The notes: generated from the sequence alone by a model not told the origin. A DNA stretch of 18,575 nucleotides from JADGQM01 sp964505935 (GCA_964505935.1 CAZDKX010000066.1:1-18575), one strand, 5' to 3'. Positions 1-7,816 are shown, counted from the stretch's first letter. A program made the numbers and translations.

Positions 1-284
1 CCGGTGCGTTTGACCTCTCCCCCTTCCTTGATGTGGAAGTCCTCACCCATGATGGCGACGCCCACATTGTCTTCTTCGAGGTTGAGGGCCAAGCCAAAAA
101 CTGATCCATGTTCCGTAGGGAACTCAAGCAATTCCATGGACATGCACTTCTCGACGCCATAGACGCGGGCGATACCGTCACCAACGGAGAGCACACGGCC
201 TGTTTCGCTGAGTTCGACCTGCTTCTCGTAATCCTTGATTTGCTCTCGGATAATTTGGCTGATTTCTTCGGCTCTGATTTCCAT
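1..284 (-). CDS. atpA: ATP synthase F1 alpha subunit, N-terminal part (cut by window edge)
   Basis: Encodes the alpha subunit of the F1 catalytic head, the non-catalytic nucleotide-binding partner of beta in the cytoplasmic alpha3beta3 hexamer. Only the first 94 codons lie in the window. They read MEIRAEEISQIIREQI, followed by the beta-barrel domain with the family-typical run GRVLSVGDGIARVYG and the later segment NVGVAIMGED. The Walker A region lies beyond the edge. The ATG overlaps the atpH stop codon by one base (TAATG), so translation is probably coupled to atpH. Upstream purines are weak (AGG about 4 nt before the ATG). Identity is secure from the N-terminal sequence and from its place after atpH. 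Confidence 0.97.
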   Translation of the reverse strand, partial: MEIRAEEISQIIREQIKDYEKQVELSETGRVLSVGDGIARVYGVEKCMSMELLEFPTEHGSVFGLALNLEEDNVGVAIMGEDFHIKEGGEVKRT

Positions 285-835
285 TAACCTAATGCACCCC
301 TCTTCATGGTTTCCTTAAAAGTAAGTAACTGTCGCCTAACGCTCCCATCAAAAACGACGTCGCCAATCTTCGCGACAATGCCTCCAATCAAGCTGCTGTC
401 CTGCTGAAACTCGACCACTACCTGTTTGCCCGTCATCTTTTCCAGAGTCTTGGCAATGTCCTGCACAACTTCATCGTTCAGCTCTGCTGCCGCCCTGATC
501 TGAGCCCTTGCGATATTGGCGTGCGCATCGATCAGTCTGCTATAGAATTCCGCAATTTCCGCGAGGTTCTGGACTCGCTTCTTTTCGATGAGAAGATTGA
601 TGAAACTCGTGAGAATCGGCGACAGTCCAACCTTTCCCACAATGGAGTGAAACACCGCCTTTCGGGCTGCTTCCGTGTACAAGGGGTTTTGCATGGCGTT
701 TGCCAAATCCGGAAGCTCCCCTAAGAGCCGCACAAAACCAGCCAGCTCCTGTCCATACTGTTCGATCTTGCCATCCTCCTGGGCCAGATTGAACAGTGCC
801 TTGGCATAACGTTTGGCTATAATCAGATTCTTCAC
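284..835 (-). CDS. atpH: ATP synthase F1 delta subunit (OSCP)
   Basis: A protein of 183 aa, the usual length for the delta subunit. Delta sits on top of the alpha3beta3 head and ties it to the peripheral b/b' stalk. The N-terminal helical domain begins MKNLIIAKRYAKALFNLAQ, a typical start for this family. The C-terminal part carries the conserved block around IGGIVAKIGDVVFDGSVRRQL, followed by a terminal helix. The start codon is GTG and overlaps the atpF stop (TAGTG). The stop overlaps the atpA ATG (TAATG). These one-base overlaps on both sides argue for tightly coupled, balanced translation. No signal peptide or membrane segment is visible, as expected for an F1 protein. Confidence 0.96.
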   Translation of the reverse strand: MKNLIIAKRYAKALFNLAQEDGKIEQYGQELAGFVRLLGELPDLANAMQNPLYTEAARKAVFHSIVGKVGLSPILTSFINLLIEKKRVQNLAEIAEFYSRLIDAHANIARAQIRAAAELNDEVVQDIAKTLEKMTGKQVVVEFQQDSSLIGGIVAKIGDVVFDGSVRRQLLTFKETMKRGALG

Positions 836-1413
836 TACTTCGCCTCCACCACCCTTGTCATGAAATCCCGAACCAGGCGATCTTGATCCGCAGGTTTAAG
901 ATGCTTGCGCAACAGCTTCTCCGCAGCGGCCACGGTGAGCTCACCGACTTCTTCCTGGAGACTCTCTTTTGCAGCCTTGATTTCCTGCTGAATGGACAGC
1001 TGTGCCTGTTGCTTGATGTATTCGGCCTGTTTGTTGGCAGTATCGATGATTTTCTGCCTCTCAGCTTCCCCTTCAGCAACGAGCTCTGCCACGATTTTCC
1101 TGGTCTCATCCTCGAGGGCAGCGAGCTTTGCCTTATATTCAGCACTCCTTTTCTCAGACTCAAGCCGCTTGGCTTCCAATTCAGCCAGTAACTGCTGGAT
1201 TTCTTCGCGCCTTGAGCGGAAAAAGTCGCAGATCGGCTTCTTGAGAAGCTTCGTCAGAATCGCCACAAGTACAACAAAGGCAACAAGCCGATACGCAAAG
1301 TCCGTCCAGTTAAGATGACCTCCACCCTCTCCCCCACCTGAAGCCCAGCAGATTCCCTGCATTGCAAGGAGCGATGCTGCACATAGGAGGGGTACCGCAC
1401 CCTTCTCCCTCAT
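835..1413 (-). CDS. atpF: ATP synthase F0 b subunit
   Basis: Peripheral stalk subunit that links the membrane F0 sector to F1. From the chosen ATG (1413) it has 192 aa. A hydrophobic, signal-like segment (about residues 5-24) ends at a Gly-rich stretch, SGGGEGGGH. The membrane helix proper follows at about residues 39-57, then a long charged coiled coil rich in Glu, Lys and Ala. The family block FFRSRREEIQQLL is present. I chose 1413 because GAGAGGGGG lies about 8 nt upstream. An in-frame ATG at 1440, directly after the atpF' stop (TAG ATG) and preceded by AGGAA, would give 201 aa and cannot be excluded. The signal-like N-terminus before the usual b helix is unlike E. coli b; I recall similar extensions in related anaerobes. 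Confidence 0.93.
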   Translation of the reverse strand: MREKGAVPLLCAASLLAMQGICWASGGGEGGGHLNWTDFAYRLVAFVVLVAILTKLLKKPICDFFRSRREEIQQLLAELEAKRLESEKRSAEYKAKLAALEDETRKIVAELVAEGEAERQKIIDTANKQAEYIKQQAQLSIQQEIKAAKESLQEEVGELTVAAAEKLLRKHLKPADQDRLVRDFMTRVVEAK

Positions 1414-1440
1414 CTCATACCCCCTCTCACGCTCGACCAT

Positions 1441-1866
1441 CTAGAGATTCCTGCCCAATATTTTCTGCGCAAGCTCCACCGAAAACGCCTCTACTTGGGA
1501 CTTCAGCTGCTCACCCGCCTTTCGGACGTCATCCTGAATCGTCATGCGCGTGGCCTGCACCTGCTTGCCGGCCTGATCCAAGGCAGCCTGCAGCATCCCC
1601 TTTTCCTGTTCGTAGGCTGCCGTCTTGATTTCCTGAATCTTCTCCCGCCCCTTTTTGCGTGCTTCAACAATCCTGGCGTCGAATTCCCGGATGGCCCCAG
1701 CGGTTTCTGCCTCCGCCCCCTCGATCGCCTCCCGTTGCTCAGCCACAAACTGATTTCGCTGGGCAACGAAGCGCCGAATAGGTCGGTAAAGGAAAAGATT
1801 CATTAGAAAAACCAGGATGAGCACGTTAACCATTTGGATGAAAAACGTCACATTGATGCTGATCAT
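1441..1866 (-). CDS. atpF': ATP synthase F0 b' subunit
   Basis: Second b-type stalk subunit, 141 aa, which would pair with AtpF as a b/b' heterodimer in place of the E. coli b2 homodimer. It starts MISINVTFFIQMVNVLILVF with one membrane helix at about residues 6-27. Next comes the typical YRPIRRFVAQRNQFVAEQREAI junction (given here in part: YRPIRRF, then a polar heptad region) and a coiled coil to the end. The start at 1866 is supported by AGGAAGG about 6 nt upstream. The reading frame is open upstream to 1953, but those 29 codons have no clear ribosome site and do not resemble the family. It is the first gene of the atp group here. Naming as b' rather than b rests on its shorter length and its position before the longer b gene. 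Confidence 0.93.
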   Translation of the reverse strand: MISINVTFFIQMVNVLILVFLMNLFLYRPIRRFVAQRNQFVAEQREAIEGAEAETAGAIREFDARIVEARKKGREKIQEIKTAAYEQEKGMLQAALDQAGKQVQATRMTIQDDVRKAGEQLKSQVEAFSVELAQKILGRNL

Positions 1867-2016
1867 GTTTACCCTTCCTCTGTTGCTGCCTTCGGCGATT
1901 GGACTTTGTGCAAAACCTTCACGATCTGCCACCGCTCCGGTGAGCACCAGCACGCTCGCTTTGCGAAGATACCGTGCTCAGCCACGGCAAATCTACGGTA
2001 GTTTGGCCGGAGGTGC

Positions 2017-2045
2017 TTGTTAGCACAAGTCCAGAGCCTTGGCAA
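2017..2045 (-). promoter_or_regulatory. Candidate sigma70 promoter for the atpF'FHA operon
   Basis: On the minus strand TTGCCA (2045-2040) is separated by 17 nt from TAACAA (2022-2017). The second hexamer is preceded by TG plus one base, an extended -10 element. The -35 matches 5 of 6 consensus positions and the -10 only 3 of 6. It lies about 150 nt upstream of the atpF' start. This is a sequence-pattern call only. Confidence 0.35.
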
Positions 2046-2055
2046 GCGAAAAGTA

Positions 2056-2090
2056 ATAAAAATCACAATTAGCTCGCGGCCTGAAGCGAG
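2056..2090 (-). terminator. Possible weak terminator after rodA
   Basis: Just past the rodA stop, the minus-strand transcript has CTCGC-TTCAGGCC-GCGAG (5-bp GC-rich stem, 2090-2073). A T-rich stretch, ATTTTTATTACTTTT, starts about 10 nt further on. The U-run is not directly next to the stem, so termination would be partial at best. It could separate the rod-shape operon from the atp operon. Confidence 0.3.
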
Positions 2091-2094
2091 GGTG

Positions 2095-3216
2095 TCAGCG
2101 AAATTGAAAAATGTAGCGGCGCATGCTGACGTTTTCGATGAGGCCGACAGCGAGACACAGGGCGATGAGAGAAGAACCGCCGTAGCTGACAAAGGGAAGT
2201 GTAATCCCCACAACCGGCAATAAGCCGATAACCATGCCGATGTTAATCAGTACCTGCCATAGAACCAGGGCGGTCATCCCCACCACCAGCATCGAGCCAT
2301 ACCGGTCCTTGGAGCGACGGGCTACCCTCAAGCAGAGTACCACCAGGAGGGCAAAAAGCGTTAAGAGGATAAAACATCCCACAAAGCCCCACTCTTCCGC
2401 CCAAACCGAGAAAATGAAGTCTGTGTGTTTCTCCGGCAAAAAGCGAAGCTTGTTCTGAGTCCCATTGAGAAACCCCTTTCCCCACAACATACCGGAGCCG
2501 ATGGCAATCTTTGATTGCCGGATGTGATAGCCGGCCCCCAAGGGATCCAGGTCTGGCCGCAGGAGGATCAGAATGCGCCTTTTCTGATAAGGCTTCAGGA
2601 CATGCTCCCAGACAGGATACATTAATGGCGCAATCAACAACACACTTGTGACGAGATACTTCCACCGGATGCCCACGAAAAAAATCATGGTTGCACAAAT
2701 GGCCAGAATCGTGATCGCCGTGCCCAGGTCCGGTTGGGCCAGAATCAAAAGCACCGGCACCAGGATGAGAAGCAGTGGGGGCAACAGCTTCTTTAAGTCA
2801 GGATAGGGGGAGGTCTCTTGGGAAGAGAAATAGCTTGCGAGATAAATCACAATTGCAATCTTCATGAACTCGGAAGGCTGAAATTGAAAGCCTCCCAACT
2901 CCAGCCAACGCTTCGAACCATTGACATCCTTGCCGACGACCAGGACTGCAACCAGCAACAAGAAAGACGCCAGGTAGAGCCACAGACTGACCCTTTTGAG
3001 TTGCTGATAGTCCACAAGAAGACAGCAGAACATGAGCGTCAGGCCTACTGCAAGCCACATCAGCTGTTTGACAAAGAGGTTGTGAGTAGGATGAGCCTGG
3101 ATCTGATTGAAAAGCGCACTGTAGATGCTCAACAGGCCAATACAGACAATCCCGAGCAGGACCCAAACGATTGACCAATCAAAGTTTTCGATCAACCGTC
3201 TATCCATCATCGACAT
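2095..3216 (-). CDS. rodA: RodA, SEDS-family peptidoglycan glycosyltransferase
   Basis: Polytopic inner-membrane protein of 373 aa that polymerises lipid II into glycan strands for lateral wall growth, working with PBP2. The sequence shows about ten hydrophobic segments, the SEDS signature motif around RWLELGGFQFQPSEF (residues 103-117), and LAQPDLGTA near 159-167. The extracellular motif LPEKHTDFIFS (260-270) contains the invariant Asp266, and the C-terminal motif GITLPFVSYGGSSL follows (337-350). RodA rather than FtsW is favoured by the mrdA gene immediately upstream (39-bp gap) and the mre genes beyond. The start is one of three nearby ATGs (3216, 3210, 3207). GAGG lies 4 nt before the first and 10 nt before the second, so the exact start is uncertain by two or three codons. 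Confidence 0.96.
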   Translation of the reverse strand: MSMMDRRLIENFDWSIVWVLLGIVCIGLLSIYSALFNQIQAHPTHNLFVKQLMWLAVGLTLMFCCLLVDYQQLKRVSLWLYLASFLLLVAVLVVGKDVNGSKRWLELGGFQFQPSEFMKIAIVIYLASYFSSQETSPYPDLKKLLPPLLLILVPVLLILAQPDLGTAITILAICATMIFFVGIRWKYLVTSVLLIAPLMYPVWEHVLKPYQKRRILILLRPDLDPLGAGYHIRQSKIAIGSGMLWGKGFLNGTQNKLRFLPEKHTDFIFSVWAEEWGFVGCFILLTLFALLVVLCLRVARRSKDRYGSMLVVGMTALVLWQVLINIGMVIGLLPVVGITLPFVSYGGSSLIALCLAVGLIENVSMRRYIFQFR

Positions 3217-3255
3217 TTTTCCTCTGAAAGATCAGACCTAGTCCCGGCCATAGGG

Positions 3256-5151
3256 TTAAGAACCCGGCGCGGGAGGAAGACTGTTGAGATAGGCCATGAT
3301 AACCTGTTTCACCAGAGGAGCGGCGGTTGAGGAACCGTGTTCACCGTGCTCCACCAAGGCCGTGACGACAATCTGCGGGTTGTTGGCGGGTGCATAGCCA
3401 ACAAACCAGGCGTGATCACGCTTATCTTTGGCAACTTTGCCGGCTAATTTTCGATTCCCGCCCTCGGCCATTTGCACCACTTGGGCAGTACCGGTCTTGC
3501 CGGCAATGGCGATGGTCTTGTCCTTGATGCGGTGGGCGGTTCCCTGCTCGCTTTCGACAACCCCCAACAACCCCTTTTTCACTACGTCAAAGTGACGCTG
3601 GTCAATGGCAATTCTTTCTTTCAACTTGCCCTTGATCTCGGCCACCTCATCCGGACCGTGCCCTTCAATGCGGCGCACCACATAGGGCTGCCAGACTTTG
3701 CCATTGTTGGCAATTGCAGCATAGGCCAGGGTCATCTGCAGCGGGGTCGCCGAATCAAACCCCTGACCGATGGCAATGGAGAGAGTCTCCCCCTTTTGCC
3801 AGGGGACCCCCACGGCCTGCTTCTTCCACCAGGAGGTGGGTACCAAACCGGCGCTTTCGCCAGGCATGCCGACCCCGGTCTTTTCACCCAGACCGAAGGC
3901 TTTGACCCAGTGGGCAAGGCGATCGACCCCCAGTCGCAAACCACATTGATAAAAATAGACGTCACAAGATTGGGTGAGCGCAGCGATCATCCCGACCGAA
4001 CCATGCCCATGATCACGCCAGCAGCGATACCTGCGATCGGCAAATTCGAGATAGCCCGGACAGAAGAAAGCCGTATCGGGGGTTACCGCACCTTCTTTCA
4101 GGGCAGCCAGGGCTACCATGGGCTTGTAGGTGGAACCCGGAGGATAGGTGCCGCTAATGGCGCGGTTGAGCAGCGGATGGCTGCGATCCCGGGTCAAGGC
4201 TTGCCATTCTTCCTTTTTCATGCCTCGAATGAATCTCTCCTGATCGAAACCAGGACTGCTCGCCATGGCCAGAACCGCTCCACTATTGGGATCCAAGGCG
4301 ACAATGGCACCCACCCGACCTTCAAGGCAAGATTCCGCCACTTTCTGGAGCTGGATGTCAATGGTCAACCAGACGTTCTTGCCGGACACGGGAAGTACCT
4401 CATCCAGAAGACGGATACGGCGGCCAATGGCATCCACTTCCACCTGCCGCCCTCCTCTTCTGCCATGGAGGTACTTCTCGAAACCGCTTTCTACCCCCAT
4501 CCTCCCCACGTCTTCCGCAGGGAAATAGCCTTGATACTGCTCGCCCTTGAGCTCGTTTTCGGTAATCTCACTGAGATAGCCGATTAGATGAGGGGCCGTT
4601 CCAGGCCACCGGTACTCACGCTTGGGTTCCAGTTGCACAAAAACCCCGGGCAAGCGTATGCGCTGCGCCTCGACACGCGCCAGGGATTCGCGATCAATGT
4701 CGCTTACCAGGCGCAAAGGAACAAACTTAGGAACGCTCTTGTTGCTCTCCAGGACCCCGAAGAGTTCTTCTGGAGTGCGCTCGCAGAGTCGTGCCACTTC
4801 ACGGATGGTCTGGTCCAAATCCTGGACATCCTCACGAATGAGCTGAAGGTGATAGGCCGGCCGATTTTCGACCAGGGGATTACCATTACGGTCAAAAATA
4901 ATCCCCCGTGCAGCGGGCACCTCCTCCAGGCGAATGCGGTTATTCTCTGACTGATAGCGATATTTCGTCCCCTGCAGCACTTGCAGATACCACATGCGGA
5001 AAGCGTACAGCACGAGAACCAGCAGCATGATGCCCAGCAGGAAATAGTATTGTTTCTGGAAAAGCGAGACATCAGTCGTTTCCCAGTTCAGTACCTGCAG
5101 GTTGTCGCCATTTTTGTATCTTTTAAATATTGTGAATGTTGGCAATTTCAT
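3256..5151 (-). CDS. mrdA: Penicillin-binding protein 2, elongasome transpeptidase
   Basis: Bitopic inner-membrane class B PBP that cross-links peptidoglycan as the partner of RodA. From ATG 5151 it has 631 aa. One membrane helix lies at about 34-57, then the N-terminal pedestal with ARGIIFDRNGNPL (about 81-93). The transpeptidase domain has SxxK as STYK (Ser340, catalytic), SxD as SCD (395-397) and KTG as KTGTAQ (552-557). All three active-site motifs are intact. The SCD form fits PBP2 rather than FtsI. The start is uncertain: the frame is open to a TTG at 5220, with an ATG at 5202, both inside mreD. The chosen ATG lies 28 nt after the mreD stop but has no good ribosome site. Confidence 0.95.
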   Translation of the reverse strand: MKLPTFTIFKRYKNGDNLQVLNWETTDVSLFQKQYYFLLGIMLLVLVLYAFRMWYLQVLQGTKYRYQSENNRIRLEEVPAARGIIFDRNGNPLVENRPAYHLQLIREDVQDLDQTIREVARLCERTPEELFGVLESNKSVPKFVPLRLVSDIDRESLARVEAQRIRLPGVFVQLEPKREYRWPGTAPHLIGYLSEITENELKGEQYQGYFPAEDVGRMGVESGFEKYLHGRRGGRQVEVDAIGRRIRLLDEVLPVSGKNVWLTIDIQLQKVAESCLEGRVGAIVALDPNSGAVLAMASSPGFDQERFIRGMKKEEWQALTRDRSHPLLNRAISGTYPPGSTYKPMVALAALKEGAVTPDTAFFCPGYLEFADRRYRCWRDHGHGSVGMIAALTQSCDVYFYQCGLRLGVDRLAHWVKAFGLGEKTGVGMPGESAGLVPTSWWKKQAVGVPWQKGETLSIAIGQGFDSATPLQMTLAYAAIANNGKVWQPYVVRRIEGHGPDEVAEIKGKLKERIAIDQRHFDVVKKGLLGVVESEQGTAHRIKDKTIAIAGKTGTAQVVQMAEGGNRKLAGKVAKDKRDHAWFVGYAPANNPQIVVTALVEHGEHGSSTAAPLVKQVIMAYLNSLPPAPGS

Positions 5152-5179
5152 AATGAGCCACGCTCTCAGGAAATGATCC

Positions 5180-5692
5180 TTACAGATTCCTTCCCCTGAC
5201 ATGCCATACGGGGTATGCAAGGAGGGGCGTCACCAGCATCATGAGGAAGGACCGCATGATCAGGCTCAGGTAAGTCGAGGAGACGTCGATCTGTGATGGT
5301 GCTTCAAGGAGCAAGAACAGGCCGAGAGCCACTGACTGCCCCAGTGCGCACGCTCCGACAAAAATCATTTGATAGAGCGGGTTGTGGAGCTCGAAGCGCT
5401 CGGCTGCAATGTTCACCAGGCACACCGCCACCACATACGAACCCACGTGGAATCCCCAGAACTTTCCGGAAAGAGTATCGAGAGCGAAACCCCAACCCGA
5501 CGCCCAGGCAAGGGTCAGTATCGGTGGCCACTCCATCGCCGTCCCGAACATCACGGGAAGCAAAAGGTCGATCCGCAATGCCGGGTGGGAGAAGCGCGAA
5601 ACCCAGGCTGATTGCAGGAAAAGGAGGCACAGCATGTAAAGGGTAACCTTTAAAACATACCCCCAAGGTGGAACGCTCTTAATGTGTGCCAA
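5180..5692 (-). CDS. mreD: MreD, rod-shape determining membrane protein
   Basis: Small polytopic inner-membrane protein of 170 aa with five or so hydrophobic segments (about residues 13-30, 40-70, 78-98, 105-127 and 140-160). It has the family motif RIDLLLPVMFGTAMEW and a conserved GWGFALDTLSG segment. MreD is a membrane component of the elongasome with MreB and MreC, and it affects PBP2-RodA activation. The start appears to be a TTG at 5692 with AAGG just before it and GGAG further up, because no in-frame ATG fits. It begins 31 nt after the mreC stop. MreD sequences are weakly conserved, so the identification leans on topology plus its place between mreC and mrdA. Confidence 0.9.
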   Translation of the reverse strand: MAHIKSVPPWGYVLKVTLYMLCLLFLQSAWVSRFSHPALRIDLLLPVMFGTAMEWPPILTLAWASGWGFALDTLSGKFWGFHVGSYVVAVCLVNIAAERFELHNPLYQMIFVGACALGQSVALGLFLLLEAPSQIDVSSTYLSLIMRSFLMMLVTPLLAYPVWHVRGRNL

Positions 5693-5723
5693 AGGCCTTG
5701 CTCGCTCCAGACATCTGAATCAA

Positions 5724-6569
5724 TCAGTTTCCAGCGACTTTGTCGGAGAACTTTACGTCTCTCTTGATGATCAGCACCTCCTCAAGGGCACTGAGGCGTA
5801 CCACCGGCTTAACATCGATCCTTTGGAACAAATCGAGGGGGTCCCTGTAGACTCCTTGGATGGTTCCCAGGCGCAGCCCTTTCGGGAAAACCCCATCCTT
5901 GCCTGAAGAAACCACGAGATCCCCAACCTGAACATCTAGATTACCACGCACATATTTCAACACACAAGTGTTCGCATCCTTACCGCCAACAATGCCCCTC
6001 ACGCGATTCCGTTGAATGACCGCATCAATTGAGCTGCCCGCATCGGTGATAAGCAGGACACGGGCATACCGGTCGGAAACGTCCAGAATCCGGCCAATGA
6101 CCCCCTCATCGTTCACCACGGCCATATCTGAAGCAATTCCGTCTCGGAATCCTTTGTCGATCATGAGGGTCTGAAACCATCCGGTGAGATCATGGAGCAC
6201 TACCTGAGCAGCAATGGCTTCCGTTTGGATGGTTGACTTGAAATCCAGCAGGCGACGCAGCCGCAAGTTTTCAACATACGCGTCCTGATAGTCGATCAAT
6301 TTCTGTTCAAGGCTGGTTATCTGTTCTCGCAGGGACTCATTTTCAAGATGGGTCTGCCTGAGCAGCAGATAGTCAGCGATTACATCATCCGCAAACGACG
6401 TGATTCTGCTTAGGGACTTGAATAGCGGCAGGATAGACTCGCTCACCATTCTCTGAAGAAGGTCCATGCGCTCCGGCGGCCGAAAATTGAGCGAAAGGAC
6501 ATAAAGAAAGATGCAGAAAAAGGTGAAAATCAACAGGGCGCTGCGCAGACGGCGCAACCAATCCGCCAT
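5724..6569 (-). CDS. mreC: MreC, rod-shape determining periplasmic scaffold
   Basis: Protein of 281 aa with a short cytoplasmic tail, one membrane helix (about 11-27), a periplasmic coiled coil (about 63-108) and two small beta domains to about residue 268. MreC assembles along the membrane and activates PBP2-RodA. Family features include LRRLLDFKS at the end of the coiled coil, the GVIGRI(L)DVS block (156-165), DAGSSIDAVIQRNRVRGIV (176-194, shown here in part) and VVSSGKDGVFPKGLRLGTI (219-237, in part). The ATG at 6569 is preceded by GAGG 11 nt upstream, a rather distant site. A 215-bp gap separates it from mreB, longer than the other gaps in this cluster. Confidence 0.95.
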   Translation of the reverse strand: MADWLRRLRSALLIFTFFCIFLYVLSLNFRPPERMDLLQRMVSESILPLFKSLSRITSFADDVIADYLLLRQTHLENESLREQITSLEQKLIDYQDAYVENLRLRRLLDFKSTIQTEAIAAQVVLHDLTGWFQTLMIDKGFRDGIASDMAVVNDEGVIGRILDVSDRYARVLLITDAGSSIDAVIQRNRVRGIVGGKDANTCVLKYVRGNLDVQVGDLVVSSGKDGVFPKGLRLGTIQGVYRDPLDLFQRIDVKPVVRLSALEEVLIIKRDVKFSDKVAGN

Positions 6570-6784
6570 GACTGGAAAGCCTCAATTCGTGTACACACGC
6601 ACACCACCATCAGCCACGGGCAGGAGGAATCGCAGCTGCATGGCAACGAAACGCCGGCGCTTCATCCAGGAATGCTGGTGACATCGAGGGTAGTTACATT
6701 CCAAAAGCACCATGGAGTGCGAAAACCTCACCCTGGAAAGGGTGGACAACAGTTCCTGGGCGCTGATCAAGGGCTGCTATTTTT
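6570..6784. other. mreB-mreC intergenic region
   Basis: A 215-bp gap within the mre cluster. It contains a hairpin (6729-6744) and a short palindrome CGTGT-AC-ACACG (6588-6599) close to the mreC start. A 62-codon open frame with a TTG start on the minus strand (6582-6770) has no recognisable ribosome site and no family features, so I do not call it a gene. I see no good promoter for mreC. Confidence 0.5.
6722..6744 (-). terminator. Possible attenuator hairpin after mreB
   Basis: The minus-strand transcript reads CACCCT-TTCC-AGGGTG (6744-6729), a perfect 6-bp stem with a 4-nt loop, then AGG and TTTT. The stem is short and the U-run is only four, so this would at most terminate part of the transcripts. 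It lies about 40 nt past the mreB stop, where partial termination would leave MreB in excess over MreC and MreD. Confidence 0.35.
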
Positions 6785-7816
6785 CTAGGTCAGCACCTGT
6801 TTGAGAATTCCTATCTCTTCAAGCGCCTTCCCAGACCCCAAAACCACGGTGGTAAGAGGATCTTCGACCAGGGTTATGGGCAATCCCGTCTCCAGCCGCA
6901 GCAGATGGTCGAGTCCTTTCAAAAGCGCCCCGCCGCCGGTCAAGACGATGCCCCGGTCCACGATATCAGCGGCCAGCTCAGGAGGGGTCTGCTCCAGCGC
7001 CACCTTAATTGTCTCGACAATAGAATCTACTTGTTCCTGAATAGATTCCCTGATTTCATCTGAATTGATGTCTACGGTTTTGGGGATGCCACTCACCAAA
7101 TCGCGGCCTTTGATCAGCATAGTCTCCCGGTCACCCACGGGATACGCATTACCGATGGTGGTCTTGATGTGTTCCGCAGTGCGCTCACCAATTAAAAGAT
7201 TATACTGCCGCTTGATGTGCTGAAGCACGGCGGTATCCATCTTGTCCCCACCAACCCTCACAGAGCGACTGAAGACAATGCCGGCAAGGGAAATAACCGC
7301 CACTTCCGTGGTTCCCCCTCCAATATCCACCACCATGTTGCAGACCGGCTCGGTGATCGGCAAGCCAGCTCCGATGGCTGCAGCCATTGGCTCCTCAATG
7401 AGATAAACCTCTCTTGCGCCTGCTGATTCAGCAGATTCCCTCACCGCCCGCCGTTCCACCTGAGTCACCCCGGAAGGAATACACACGATGATTCTTGGCC
7501 TGACCAGATTACGCCGGTTGTGAACCTTGCGGATGAAATAGCGAATCATGGCCTCGGCGACCTCAAAATCCGCAATCACTCCATCTTTCATGGGGCGAAT
7601 AGCGACAATGTTACCAGGAGTCTTGCCCAGCATGAGCTTGGCATCCTTGCCAACAGCCAGGACCCGGTTAGCACCCCGTTCATCCTTGCGCACCGCCACG
7701 ACCGAAGGTTCGCAAAGAACAATGCCCTTATCTCTCACGTAGACCAGCGTGTTCGCGGTTCCAAGGTCAATCGCCAAATCATTGGAAAACCAGCCCAGAA
7801 TGCGATCCAAAAACAT
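6785..7816 (-). CDS. mreB: MreB, actin-like rod-shape cytoskeleton protein
   Basis: ATPase of 343 aa, full family length, forming membrane-bound filaments under the inner membrane that orient the wall-elongation complex. Actin-fold motifs are intact: phosphate-1 DLGTANT (17-23), the catalytic region IEEPMAAAIGAG (140-151), phosphate-2 VVDIGGGTTEVAV (162-174) and the adenosine motif LTGGGALLKG (292-301). The N-terminus MFLDRILGWF is amphipathic and could contact the membrane. The ATG at 7816 has AGGAG 11 nt upstream. Nine bases before it lies another in-frame ATG followed at once by TGA. It is the first gene of the minus-strand cluster, with a candidate promoter about 50 nt upstream. Confidence 0.98.
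   Translation of the reverse strand: MFLDRILGWFSNDLAIDLGTANTLVYVRDKGIVLCEPSVVAVRKDERGANRVLAVGKDAKLMLGKTPGNIVAIRPMKDGVIADFEVAEAMIRYFIRKVHNRRNLVRPRIIVCIPSGVTQVERRAVRESAESAGAREVYLIEEPMAAAIGAGLPITEPVCNMVVDIGGGTTEVAVISLAGIVFSRSVRVGGDKMDTAVLQHIKRQYNLLIGERTAEHIKTTIGNAYPVGDRETMLIKGRDLVSGIPKTVDINSDEIRESIQEQVDSIVETIKVALEQTPPELAADIVDRGIVLTGGGALLKGLDHLLRLETGLPITLVEDPLTTVVLGSGKALEEIGILKQVLT

Larger units (their letters stand above)
1867..2094. other. rodA-atpF' intergenic region (atp leader)
   Basis: A 228-bp gap between the rodA stop and the atpF' start, both on the minus strand. It contains a weak hairpin just after rodA, a candidate promoter and a probable leader of about 145 nt. Inside the leader is a perfect 7-bp inverted repeat (TGAGCAC at 1941-1947, GTGCTCA at 1974-1980). 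A short interlocked repeat CTTGT-TAGC-ACAAG lies at 2016-2029. I see no convincing gene here. Confidence 0.5.

Noticed and set aside
1867..1953. 29-codon N-terminal extension of atpF'
   Set aside because: No ribosome site at the upstream ATG, and the internal ATG at 1866 has AGGAAGG at the right distance and matches the family start.
3472..4587. 371-codon plus-strand frame opposite mrdA
   Set aside because: It is antisense to the intact transpeptidase domain of mrdA, shows no family features, and is explained by codon bias of the real gene.
6582..6770. 62-codon minus-strand frame between mreB and mreC
   Set aside because: TTG start, no ribosome site, no recognisable family pattern or membrane segment; looks like chance open frame in an intergenic region.
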